This document shows positions 45,243 through 56,091 of a DNA stretch of 64,000 nt, in pieces. The notes under the pieces were generated by a model, which was not told where the DNA came from, searched no databases, and saw only the letters and a list, made by a program, of their open reading frames with translations. The DNA is from Cerrena zonata (taxonomy: Eukaryota; Basidiomycota; Agaricomycetes; Polyporales; Cerrenaceae). Made by a program: the position numbers and the translations under genes. Within the stretch, counting starts at the first letter, position 1. The number at the start of each line of letters is the position of its first letter. The DNA lies in assembly GCA_038087015.1 (NCBI GenBank), contig JASBNA010000040.1, positions 372,001 through 436,000 on the forward strand, given 5' to 3'.

Positions 45243-46754
45243 GTGTCATCAATCGGCAATGGTACGATACTTTCTGGTATCATTGTAACACATCAGACGA
45301 GTATCACAAAAAAGAGACTCGAGATTAAAGAGCTGAAGGAGAAGATAGCTTTGCTCTATCGGGAGCAGAACTCCCATTTGCCTATATTCACGCTACCCGA
45401 GGAACTGCTTGTTTTTGTCTTCCGTCTCTACATCACCCTCTCCGAACTCGATCCCGTTGAAGTCAAAACCATATGGGACAACGATGATGGTGGTATCGAT
45501 GCTGATGCCGATGACCCCGATGTTGATGAAGGGAATGGTAGCGATTCAGCAGACGATTACGACGAGCCCGCTACTAGCACCAGACATCGCAGAAGACATC
45601 ACGGTGATCAGCGAAGGTGGTGGCTAGTCCCCTCACAGGTCTGTTACCACTGGAGGTCTGTCTCGCTCGGAAATGCCGTCCTTTGGACTATAATCAATAC
45701 GGAGATGTGTTCAAGACTTCGTATTCTTTCCCTGGCACTTTCCCGTTCGGGTGAAGCCTCTCTCAAGGTGACCATGGGACATGAGGGGTTTGGATCTAGC
45801 AAGCAGAAAATAACAAAACTCCTGAAGAGGGCACGTCGCATACGGAGCTTAGAACTACAAATATCCCTCGGAACACTAGAGGAGGCGATCGACGAAGATT
45901 GCATCCCCGGACAATTCGATATACTCGAGTCCCTCGAGATCCAAGTGACACCACCATTCGACGAAGACTGGACTTCTTTTCTAGGGAAGGGAAGTGCCTT
46001 GCCTGCTATATTGCAGAAAGTTACACCAGTTTTCACACGCCTTACTCTCACCGATATCCGACTAGACTTGGAAACATTGCTTAGCTTTCCACTGTCCCTG
46101 ACAGATCTTTCCATTTCGTACGAAAGCCGTCATCCCAGCTATCTCTTCAAGACCCTTGTCGCTGGATTGGAGAGATTGACCTTGTTGGAAAGACTCTATC
46201 TTCGACAATCCCTATCACATGGTACCGTCCCGCCAGAGATTCACCTACCCAATCTCAAAGAATTATCCTTGATTGACGACCAGCCCACGGCGATTGATTT
46301 CTTCCAGTCAATGTCTCTTCCGACTACTGCACGAATCAAATTGACGATTATCCTATCTCTGACTCGGAATGACGACGACGAAGTAATAACGAATACCTTG
46401 TCCATACTTGCGCGGAGTATTCGTCGCTACATGGATTCTGGGGAGAAGAAGCTTACCAATGCAGTCCTTAGATATGGGGATCAGTGCGTCGAGTTCAAGA
46501 TGGGCTGTGACGAATGCGATCGTCATAGCTACATCTTTGAATTTACCATCTATACACACTCGAATTCCATGCTATGGTGCTTCTATATGTTCCCATCACT
46601 CCAAGAGGCAAAGGCCTTTTCGCAGATCAAGAGGTTTTCCGCAGAGGGTCTGGATCGGTGGCGCCTCACCCCACCTGATTGGTTGCAATCGCTCACAGAA
46701 TTCGTCGAAATAATAACAGTAGATGATGAACCATTCGTGTTGCATACATCTTAG
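45243..46754 (+). CDS. F-box-like paralogue without an ATG start
   Basis: 503 open codons homologous to the gene at 41982: coiled coil (KKRLEIKELKEKIALLYREQ), F-box start FTLPEELLVFVFRLYITLSE, acidic insert (DADADDPDVDEGNGSDSADD), WWLVPSQVCYHWRSVSLGN, then leucine-rich repeats-like text to VDDEPFVLHTS. The first codon listed here is GTG; where the paralogue has its ATG (accgctgATG) this copy reads accgctaATA, and a 2-base length difference follows. No in-frame ATG occurs until well inside the protein (NTEMCSRL, near codon 160). The frame is otherwise undamaged. Either an upstream exon supplies the start or the gene is a very young pseudogene. Role, if any: SCF ubiquitin-ligase substrate adaptor. 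Confidence 0.65.
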   Translation: MSSIGNGTILSGIIVTHQTSITKKRLEIKELKEKIALLYREQNSHLPIFTLPEELLVFVFRLYITLSELDPVEVKTIWDNDDGGIDADADDPDVDEGNGSDSADDYDEPATSTRHRRRHHGDQRRWWLVPSQVCYHWRSVSLGNAVLWTIINTEMCSRLRILSLALSRSGEASLKVTMGHEGFGSSKQKITKLLKRARRIRSLELQISLGTLEEAIDEDCIPGQFDILESLEIQVTPPFDEDWTSFLGKGSALPAILQKVTPVFTRLTLTDIRLDLETLLSFPLSLTDLSISYESRHPSYLFKTLVAGLERLTLLERLYLRQSLSHGTVPPEIHLPNLKELSLIDDQPTAIDFFQSMSLPTTARIKLTIILSLTRNDDDEVITNTLSILARSIRRYMDSGEKKLTNAVLRYGDQCVEFKMGCDECDRHSYIFEFTIYTHSNSMLWCFYMFPSLQEAKAFSQIKRFSAEGLDRWRLTPPDWLQSLTEFVEIITVDDEPFVLHTS

Positions 46755-46936
46755 GTATTTAGATTTACATAATAGGTATGTCTACCGTGTACCTTATTTC
46801 CGTTCAAAATAATTGAATTCCTAACTCCGTCCTTTAGAGAATACACATAGCTCAAAGGCTTCATTTGTATGTTGTACACATAGTTACAAGTCCGTGGAGA
46901 TGCTATAGTACAAGATATAAACCATTCCCCCGATGA

Positions 46937-48244
46937 TCACTCATCCTTCTTCCAGTTTGTCCTCCTGATATATTCCCTACCAGCGGCATCGGCGGCCTTT
47001 AACGAGTTATAGACAGCATCCTCAGTGACGAGCTGCTCCATGTTCCAAATCGTCTCGTTCTCCGCGCAAGCGAGTTTGGCTACGCTCCTCAGTTCTTCGT
47101 CTGTGACGTTGGGGATACCGAGTTGCCCAAAGGTCACGGGTAAGTCGACTGAGAGCATGAAGGAAATGTAGGTATCGAGGACGGAAGTAGGCGAGTTGAC
47201 GAGAATGAGTTGGGCGACTGTGCCGAATGCGACTATAATCGGAATATTTAGTGGGATTTAAGTGGTTAGAAGGACTGAAGGCTTACCCTTCTCGCCGTGA
47301 AGGAGACTATGAAGAGCTTCAATTGCCGTGAATCCGTTATGGATCTGAATGTATTTCGTAAACCAACCGGCGTTTTTGGATATAGCACTATAAACGACTT
47401 ACGGCATGAGCAGCTGCCAATCCACCACTTTCGAAACCAAGACCACTCAATAGAGTGTTGGCCTCGACAACGGCTTCCAATGCGGGTGTAACAGCTTTTG
47501 CCTTGTTTGCCTCGTACGCTTGTTTCCCGTACTTCAACAAAATTTCTTCGCACTTCGTCCCAATGGCGACTGATACTTCCGTAGGTAATCCTCCTCCGAA
47601 GTTAAGGCTGGTTCTGCATAATCGTGCCTCGACGTTCGTAGCAATTGCATCGCCCATACCTGCCGCAAGGAAACGATACGGAGCTTTCGCGATGACACTC
47701 GTATCGACAAGGACGATGGAAGGATTCCTATCGAAGAACGTATACTGGTCGAACTGACCTTCCGGCGTATAGAGCACAGAGAGTGCTGAGCACGGGGCAT
47801 CGGTCGAAGCTGTCGTAGGGATGATTGCACATTGGACCTTGAGCTGGTTCGCAGCGGCCTTAGCCGCATCAATGGTTTTTCCACCACCTAAACCAATGAC
47901 GAAACTGGATTGGTTTTCGAGACCGAGCTTGGTGAGGCGATCGACCTCCTGAGAAGAGGCTTCGCCACCGAACTCGACGTGAGTGACTTTAAAGTCAGCT
48001 TTTTGCAAGGCTTCTATGAGCTGCTTTCCAGCTAGAAGGATTTATGCATGCATGAGCAAATGTGGGGTAAATGATAAGGATATAGAGACGTACCGATCTC
48101 ATAAACGATCTTATCACAAGCGAGAAGAGGAGATCGACCGAGGGATTCTAGATATTTGGCGGCGTTCTGGATAGCAGATGGGCCCTGGATGTATTTGGAA
48201 GGGGATTGGAAGAGCCTTTCAGAGACTCGCTTTGGGTTCGGCAT
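46937..48244 (-). CDS. gld1: Glycerol dehydrogenase (iron-type alcohol dehydrogenase family)
   Basis: NAD-dependent glycerol dehydrogenase of the GldA/Gld1 type, glycerol to dihydroxyacetone. Exons: 48094-48244, 47403-48031, 47287-47344, 46937-47232 (377 residues, usual family length about 365-450). Start MPNPKRVSERLFQSPSKYIQ matches the family N-terminus (P-x-x-YIQG). The nucleotide-binding GGG loop is VIGLGGGKTIDAAKAAANQL, followed by IIPTTASTDAPCSALSVLY. Metal ligands expected in the family are seen: Asp in AAGMGDAIATNVEA, His in AAHAIHNGFTA and His in LHGEKVAFGT. No mitochondrial presequence is evident. Neighbours are not obviously in the same pathway. Confidence 0.95.
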
Positions 48245-49453
48245 AGTGATATGAATCTAGGGACGAGGGGCTGAATGTATGAGTGGTAGTCTTCGTGACT
48301 AATATGTAGTCAATCGTTGTGTAGAACCTACTTGAGCAGCTTCGCTCTACCTTTTATATGTCCCTCGGTAGCTTTATCAAGCTTCGAATGTCAAGAATAG
48401 AGAGGTCTGTCTGCATCTCGAGCGGAAGTGGACCTTAGATGGTGCCGTTCTTGTCCGGATTTGTTCTAGGGGTCAAGGGACCTAGCCCACTCATCTGACA
48501 GCCCGGCCCGCTTAACCTTTAGACAGACTTGTCGAGACGCGACCAGCATTGTATACTCCAAGAGAATGTCTATTCTTGTCCATCACTTGTTACAAGTTGC
48601 GTCATAGATTACTCATGGTGAAGCTTAGGACTAAGAGTGAGTTCGTACTCGTTGTTCAGTGAGAGTTCAAGTATAGTATAAATGTGGGGGTGGGCATTCC
48701 GAAGGGATATTCTGCTGAATAAGCACACAGCCACCAACTTTCTGTGATTTGGGAGACTTGAGTTGTGTATGGTGTAAAGGCGACTCAATAAAATTAAAAA
48801 TGTATTGTTATTGTAGTATGAGCACTGTACATTGCGACAGAGTGCTTCTATATGAGTAAAGACTGTGTTTGAACATAGATTTTGAGAATAAAGTCCTTTT
48901 GTCACGCATGTCACGGGTATGTAACACATTGTGTTACTCTTTCCAAAGGGTATCCTTTTGGTGAAAAAAACTGGGCACACAGCACAAGAAACATGAAAAT
49001 CTCGCGCGGGATGTTTACTAGTACTTCTTACTGAGTCTTGTATAGAAGGGATTTTTTTAATTCGAACATTTAGCTTTACTTCTGGTCAGTAAAATATGCT
49101 ATACTTAATATTTCGGAAAACGCTTCTATACAAGACTCAAAAATATCTATTTACGGAACTTTGTCTCTCAAAGTTCTTCCCCTCTTCAGTGGAAGCTTAG
49201 GAAAACATCAAAACAAGGTACCCTTTCGATTTGAGGGAGGACAAACAGAGCCAAATAGATGGGCGCTCACAGCCATTGCCCACCCCCAATAAATGCAGTA
49301 ACGCGATTACCTCCTTCAAAGCGTCGTCGTGGGAGATCAGGGAGATTATCTGATAATATTTCGTTAGATCTAGTTAATGGACGGACAAAAAAATCGAAAC
49401 CCAGTCTACTTCGAACGATTCTTGGGATACTTCTATGTAATAAAATAACATTC
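48245..49453. other. AT-rich intergenic region with a long inverted repeat
   Basis: Promoter of the glycerol dehydrogenase gene at one end and 3' flank of the MATE gene at the other. Middle part is AT-rich and holds the 17-bp inverted repeat listed separately; no gene recognised. Confidence 0.5.
49032..49139. repeat. Hairpin element with 17-bp perfect arms
   Basis: TGAGTCTTGTATAGAAG (49032-49048) and CTTCTATACAAGACTCA (49123-49139) are perfect reverse complements with a 74-base AT-rich loop. Possibly a very small terminal-inverted-repeat element, but no flanking duplication was found. Confidence 0.85.
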
Positions 49454-51506
49454 TCATTCGTTGGTATCGATGCGCGAATGAAGGCGTCGCCTCGAAGCTT
49501 CTTCTCTGTTTCGGTCTATGCCCTTCTGGACCTCCTTATCCCAATCGGTACCTAACCAGACAACAGCGTATTCACTGAAACCAACGATGAACAGAGCGAC
49601 CACTTGACCTGTAGGGAGAATGATCAAAATTTTATGTAGACGTGTTTGTAAGCGAAGGACAAACCAATCCAAAGCCCTTGCAAACCGAGGTGGGTACGAG
49701 GGTGGAAGGCAAGAGTGATGCCAAGCGGGAGGGCGAGAACGTAGTAAGCAACTAGATTGAAAAGGGCACCAAGATGTTGACGTCCTGATAGAATGTATGT
49801 GAGAAAGAAAGTAAGAGACTAGAAAAGGACGAATCTTACCTTGACCACGCAAGACGCCCCCGCATGAGCCTGCAAGTCCGTCGGCAATCTAACAATACAG
49901 TTAGAATCGATCCGATGGTTCGAACTTAGGAGGTACTGACTTGGAATGATGCGACGAGAGGCATGACTTTGCTAACAAGCTTCACGACATCCTCATCGTC
50001 GCTGAAAATGTAACCGAATTGCTAACATATTCAGATGTTAGAACATTCGAAGGCCACTTCATATCAGTATTGTAACGCACATCTTTAGTAGCCATCATGA
50101 CGGCCATTACGACAGCACCGACCACAACGCTAAGGAAAGCAGCTGCATGACTAGCATGTTTCGCTCCAACGGCCGAACGCAAGCCAATTAGGTTGCCTAT
50201 CCTTGCGGAAGCAGCGACACCGATCCCGAAAGGTATGGTGTTGAGAACTACACAGAGTTAGTTTTCCGAGACTACGATATTGCACGTCGTAAGATAATTA
50301 CCTTGATCGGTGGTCATAATCACGGATTGTGCTGCGAGAGGCAAAGAACCGAGTCGGCCAGCTGCCAAAGCGACAATCTCGAAAGCAGCCCTAATCATGA
50401 CTTGTTAGTAGAGGCTATGTGAGGAAACCGGATTTGATTTACCATTCTGTGCCGACCATAAGGATACCAGGTATAGCTAGCTTGATGAACGAAACGCAGC
50501 TATGTAGATCGAATACAACCGATGGTTTAAATCCGCCCCAAGTCTTGTTGTGTCGATGAGTAGGCGAAAGAATCGTCACAATGCAGAGTAAAAAGAACGC
50601 AGTCCAGTAAGTTATGGAGATGGCGATAGGGGACCCAAGCATTCCCAAGTTAGTATGGTGAACCAGAAAAATGTTGAGTCCAAGATTCAGAGGTGACACT
50701 GCTAACAGAACAGCAGTAGCTGCACGCATTATTCCTAAAAATGGACTGTTTTAACGCCAAAAGCTTGGGTCGACATATCTGTATTCTTACCTTGACATTG
50801 CAGATACTTCTTAAGACTTTCGAAAGCGATGTATCCGGGCGCCCCAGCAATGAGGCATCTCAAGAAGACCTGGACGCTGTCGCTCAATTCGACTTCTTGA
50901 CCGAGGATACGTAAGACTGGTGCGACAAAGTACCACAAGGCAGCTACAGGGACAAACAAGAGCCAGAGCAACACAACACAGCGCTGAAAATGGACAGAGA
51001 CGTCTGATGGTTGATCACCACCGGTGAACGCCTGAGAACCTAGGGTATCGAGAGCGGTCGTTCCTCCCAAGGCAACACACCATCCTGTTCAACGACGATT
51101 TGTGGGATTCAAAGTCAACTGGTTAGAGAAAAACACTCGCCGGTCACCATGGCGAACATTAGGGAGAAGGCTGCCACCGATAGCTCATCTGGGCCAAGTC
51201 GGCCGACGACCAAGATAGAGACGGTCTGGATGGAGTTTTGGAGAATGTACGATAAGATAACTACGGGTGGACGGTAGGTCAATACTATCACCCTATCGCC
51301 AACACAGAATCAAACTAACCTGGGACCGAGTCAACAAGCAACGAAAGGCCGACTTCGGTGATGGCAAATCCCGTTCCTCCCTGTTTGGGAACTCCATTTC
51401 CCGTAACTGGTGAGCCCGGCTGACCGTCGGTTCCGTTCGGCCGGCCTCCATTAGAAAGGAGAGGCTGTCGTTCGTTGGTAGAATGAAAAGGAGGTAAGTC
51501 GCTCAT
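49454..51506 (-). CDS. MATE-family multidrug/organic-cation efflux transporter
   Basis: Twelve-helix MATE (multi antimicrobial extrusion) transporter, 517 residues, exporting organic cations or toxins by H+ or Na+ antiport. Ten exons: 51320-51506, 51141-51260, 50791-51084, 50443-50734, 50302-50390, 50081-50247, 49941-50021, 49840-49888, 49665-49784, 49454-49608 (1554 nt, in frame). The N-terminus is hydrophilic ([20 protein letters not shown], then Gly/Pro-rich). MATE signatures: [19 protein letters not shown], then [20 protein letters not shown], then [20 protein letters not shown] and [19 protein letters not shown]. The second intron starts with GC (donor GCGAGT): no GT donor keeps the conserved [11 protein letters not shown] reading. 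Divergent from the secreted agmatinase, 534 bases apart. Confidence 0.94.
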
Positions 51507-52040
51507 TACAATTTTCTGTCAAGTGGCTGGGCAGAGTAAATGAAGCAAGCTTCAAGTGCCTCTCTTTATGTATGAAACACAGAGGTCCCGACGAGGGTCC
51601 GAAGATAGGAAAGAGCGTTACTTCACCTCCTCGTGTTCATTCCTCCTGTTTCATTCTTTGCCGGCGAAGGAATGAGCCTCCAATTAACGGCCCTGTCTTC
51701 CCATATCTTCCTACTCTTTATCTTTCCATATCAGACGTTCTGATAGCGTTTTTACTTACTGCCTATCTTTGTTTTAGATACACCCTGATCCAGACATTCT
51801 TCCTGCGCCTTCACGTCTATCGGACGTGTAAAAAACTCCACATGTTCGTTCTACGCCATTCAATTTGAGGTTAAAATTCTCAGTGGGCCCACCCCGTGCA
51901 GGACATGTGTCCTTGTTAATCAGTCATGCGACGACTCATGTTACACCCCGGGCGCCCTGCTGGGCCAGAACGGCTCTCCTGAAAACAGTTAAATACGCTG
52001 CACTAAAGAGCCTTTTTTTACCCAACAGTCTTACAAAAAA
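51507..52040. promoter_or_regulatory. Divergent promoter, MATE / agmatinase
   Basis: 534 bases between two ATGs facing away from each other, so both promoters lie here. A ttaaata stretch lies about 50 bases before the agmatinase start; the MATE side has no clear TATA box. Confidence 0.6.
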
Positions 52041-53620
52041 ATGGCTTTCCTTCTCGCCTCACTCGTGCTCACCGCTGTCGCTCTTGTTCGTGCTCACGAC
52101 GGTCACGACCATGACCTCCAGATGCCTTTGGGCTACGTCAAGTATCCATACCAGGCCATGTACCCTGGAGATGACACAGGTACGTGACACCCTATCCCGT
52201 CTGGTCATATTATTAACATATCTCATAGTCACGGCGGACTCTATTTTCTCTGGTATCACTACCTTTGCCAGACTGCCCTGGGTTCAGTGCCTTGGGAAAG
52301 ACAGAGATGAGGCCTTCGACATTGCCTTCATTGGCGCACCCTTCGTGCGTATCACTTCGTCTTATGTAAATCGGACAGCTTGTCTTATTTTTCAATCCCT
52401 CACCCAGGATACTGGAACTTCCTATCGTCCGGGTGCTCGTTTCGGTCCAGCCGGAATCCGAGCAGGTTCCCGCAGACTCACACTCTACGGCGGATATAAC
52501 GTTCCTCTCGAAGTGAATCCGTTCCTCGCCGGTTTGAAACTAGTCGATTGCGGTGACATTCCTGTGACACCTTACGACAACAAACACGCTATCCAGCAAA
52601 TCGAGGATGGTCATAGGACCCTCTTGCAACGTCCAACCTTCTCCCAACTTGGAAACGATTCGGTCACCGGCAAGCCTCTCGTGCCTATCTCCAAGGATGG
52701 AAAACATCACCCTCGCGTGATCACTCTCGGCGGCGACCACACTATTGTGCTTCCTATCTTACGGTCCATCTACACTGCCTACGGCGCGATTTCTGTCATC
52801 CATTTTGATTCTCATCTCGATACCTGGAAGCCTAAGGTCTTTGGTGGCGCTCCCTCTGATCAAGCTGCTATCAACCACGGAACCTACTTTTACTGGGCCA
52901 GTCAGGAGGGTCTCATTAAGAACGGCTCGTCAATTGCAAGTGTCTCTTATTCAGATCCCCCTACCCTTAGTGGCCCCCCTCTTAATTTCCGCTTGAGAAA
53001 CTCTTGATCCTAGTTGATCCTTTCTTTTACAGCATGGCGCTATCCGTACCACGCTCTCTGGTCCCGCGGATTACGACAACGATGATGCTTCTGGATTCCA
53101 GCGAATTGAAGCTCGTGAGATTGATACTATAGGTTCGTATCTTACTCTCCAAACACATGTGGCGTGTCTGCTGACCCACTTTTACCGCAGGTACGGATGG
53201 TATCATCAAGAAAATTAGGGAAACCGTCGGCGACATGCCTGTTTACCTTTCCATCGATGTGAGTATTGCCACCGCAGGTTTGACATATTTCATGAACCTT
53301 ACTCTTTTATCTTCATAGATTGATTCCATCGACCCCGCGTTTGCCCCTGCCACCGGAACGCCTGAGACTGGTGGTTGGTCCACTCGCGAGCTGCGCACCA
53401 TCTTGAGGGGTCTTGATGGTTTGCATATCGTATCTGCTGATATCGTCGAAGTTGCCCCCGCATATGACACTAACGCCGAGTTGACCACGATGGCCGCTGC
53501 TGACGTGAGTATCTCTGGTATACAGATAATGATTGGGCCGCTCACATTATTTTCGGATAGGTCCTTTACGAAGTCATGAGCGTTATGGCTAAGACACCTC
53601 TAGGTAAGGTTGCCAACTGA
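52041..53620 (+). CDS. Secreted agmatinase-type ureohydrolase
   Basis: Arginase/agmatinase-superfamily enzyme (hydrolyses guanidino substrates to urea and an amine), 398 residues. Exons: 52041-52179, 52229-52344, 52408-52935, 53033-53132, 53191-53258, 53319-53504, 53561-53620. The signal peptide MAFLLASLVLTAVALVRA is followed by a His/Asp-rich mature end (HDGHDHD). Family blocks: FIGAPFDTGTSYRPGARFGP, LGGDHT (first Mn ligand His), HFDSHLDTW (Asp, His, Asp ligands), YLSIDIDSIDPAFAPATGTP (Asp-x-Asp ligands). The third intron begins GCAAGT, a GC-AG intron. Other fungi also have agmatinase-like proteins with signal peptides, so export is credible; the exact guanidine substrate is unknown. Confidence 0.94.
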
Positions 53621-54370
53621 GTTCGCCTCGTAGAATAAGAATCTTCCCATGCGTTCCTTTTTTCTTTATCTTGATACATGTCTGTCCCCAATATTTTTTA
53701 CGAACCTCCTGTAGTAACACGTTTTACATCAATGATGAAGTATCACCACGACTTTGCGATATGAGAGCATGAGGCATCGGGACGTGAGGCTGACCGCGCT
53801 GTTTGTGACGTTCTTTCCTACACGATTTCCATTTCGAGCTAATGATGGATCTTCTTCAACCAAACATGTGTCGTAAAAGTCCGCGCTTCGTCCCATATGT
53901 CCACAACTCGAAGAATCGCGCCCTGTGAATCTCTGAGAATTCACAATTGACGTACAAATGGTAGATCCCTACTTCCGTCTGTTTCACTCCCACGACTATA
54001 ATCTTGCGTGGCTGGATATTCCTGCCCTCGCGGTTAGATGAACCTCGAGGCTGCAGTTAATTGGTACTCGTGGCCTTTCGCTTTCCCAATACAGACGTAA
54101 GACTCCCAGTTGTTTTAGTATGTCAAGCCTCGAGACTGAAAATAGCGGAATAGAATGGGGTACGAATGTCTTGTCTGTACATTTTTTCCCTTATGCATAA
54201 CGCTAGAAAATCAGACCACATTCCAGTTTTCGGTCTTCTGTACAAGCCACGTAACAATTTCACCTCGCTAGAATAAGGACGCCGAGGACAGTGTATCGTA
54301 TTGATATAGTTTAGATTGAGCCTCAAAAATTGCAACGAAGATGGTCGTAATATATGTCATTCAGTGCCGG
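53621..54370. other. Intergenic region between convergent genes
   Basis: 3' flanks of the agmatinase and of the alpha/beta hydrolase. No recognised feature. Confidence 0.55.
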
Positions 54371-55646
54371 CTATACATGTAACAAGAGAAAGTCCACGAA
54401 ACGTTCGGGTTCGTCCCAATGGACCTAAATAGCCATTTAGAAATTCCAAAGCTCGCATTGGCAAATGGTGATACTCACAAAATGATTAGCACCTTGTAGC
54501 TTCTCCAAACTAACTTCCCTCCTAATTCTCTGCGAAGCATCTACTTTTCCGGCCCGAATCATATCGTAAACAGCCTTCGCAGCCCAAACCGAGTCGACCA
54601 TACTCCCACTACACCAAGCCATAACTACCTTGGTATTTCCCAATGCCAAATCCTCTTCTATTTCACCACCAACTCCGAATGCAAGCTTCAAATTGCTCGC
54701 ATAAATCTGAGGTCTAATTCGCCGGATACTATCATGCGAACGTTCTAATACTCCATAATCCGTCATCTTCTCGAGCTCTTCCTGCGAAAACTTCTGAATC
54801 GAAGGAGGTTTGGTAGGATCATTGAGGAGTGAACGGGAGACGGCATTTTCCGGAGTGAGGGTAGAAAGATCGTCTACTGGTTGATAGTATGCAGAAACCC
54901 AGGTAGAGAACCGCTCCACACGTTCGGGAAATGTGAGCGAGAGGTCTCGGAGAGGACTGTAGAGTACTTTCGCCGGTTCGTCGCCTGATGCGAGGGAGAG
55001 TGTCGGGCTAACGCCAAGCGTTGCGAGAGATGCATCTAGGGTGTCTGTCAGAATTCTCTCGGTCGACGACAATTTTGTATTCCGTACCATGCAATACTAC
55101 AGAGCGAAGATGTGTGCCCAACAGCTGTTTAGTTTCTTCCGGAAGCGTCTGCGCATGTGCGAGCAACGACAACGAAATCAAATTGGACATGGACCAAGTC
55201 AGAAGAGTGATCCCACCCGACGTCTTCCCTTCTTTCGTTGTTATAGGTGGTATATCCTCCGTTTTGATAATAAAGGTTAGAAACTCGGCTATCTGCCTCC
55301 CAAGGTCCCTCACAGCGGCATCCTGAATACATTCCTCGTCAGACTCGAACGCTTCCAGTTCAGCTTTGGTGTAATGCGAAGAACCGGGGTAATCTCGTAA
55401 ATTAATGAAGAGGAGGCGAAGGTTATTTTTGGCCGCGTACGGTATCATTTGGTGAAAGATTGCTGTCCAAATAATAAGATGTAGTCGGTAAGATGGTAAC
55501 CTGATTTCTGAAAGTAAAGACGTACCACCGTGGAAGATAAGTCCGTGGACGAGCGCAATTGTAGTATAATCGGTCGACTGAGAAGGTGCGCCTGTATCCT
55601 CGTAGTACAGAACGGCACCTTCATCGTTCACTGAAGCTGTAGGCAT
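54371..55646 (-). CDS. Alpha/beta hydrolase-fold protein, intact paralogue
   Basis: Four exons: 55526-55646, 55088-55462, 54479-55044, 54371-54424 (371 residues, in frame). Start MPTASVNDEGAVLYYEDTGA, then TTIALVHGLIFHGGAIFHQM (the HG oxyanion-hole region), LRLLFINLRDYPGSSHYTKA, and the nucleophile region GGITLLTWSMSNLISLSLLA. The usual G-x-S-x-G elbow is T-W-S-M-S, so both glycines are lost although the Ser is kept; the broken paralogue at 40169 keeps GWSMG. Near the end LGNTKVVMAWCSGSMVDSVW and LEKLQGANHFVHWDEPERF, with a His that could be the catalytic one (ANHF). Cytosolic, no signal peptide. Substrate unknown, and activity may be altered. Confidence 0.88.
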
Positions 55647-56091
55647 TACTGTCAGGGTGAGTGATGTTACCTTCAGTTCGGAAGATGATAGTTAGGGTGA
55701 AGATGTGAATCATGAGTACACGTGAAACCATGAAGACGAAGCATCCGCCATGAGAAGGAATGGCCGAAAACGGAATCCGTTGCCTATCCTCAAGCTGTTA
55801 TTCTTTGTCGCGGATGTTTCTTGGCTCGGTATGAGTGGATCGCTGAGCTGTATATGTATATCATGAGTAATAATGGAAGGTGAATTGAATGGAATCAGAA
55901 TCACGCACCGACCCGATGATTGATCTATAATAACCTAAAGCAGGTTTACGAACCTATGATGTCACACTTGCTCAACGTTCGCTGTTGTACCAGGTAGGCA
56001 TGATAATTACAATCGGGAGCTCATACAATATGTGAAGCGATAAACCAATAAATACACCACACCTAGGGATAACGATGAACCCCATCTACTC
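55647..56091. other. Intergenic region
   Basis: Promoter side of the hydrolase gene and 3' flank of the MPDU1-like gene. Nothing else seen. Confidence 0.55.
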
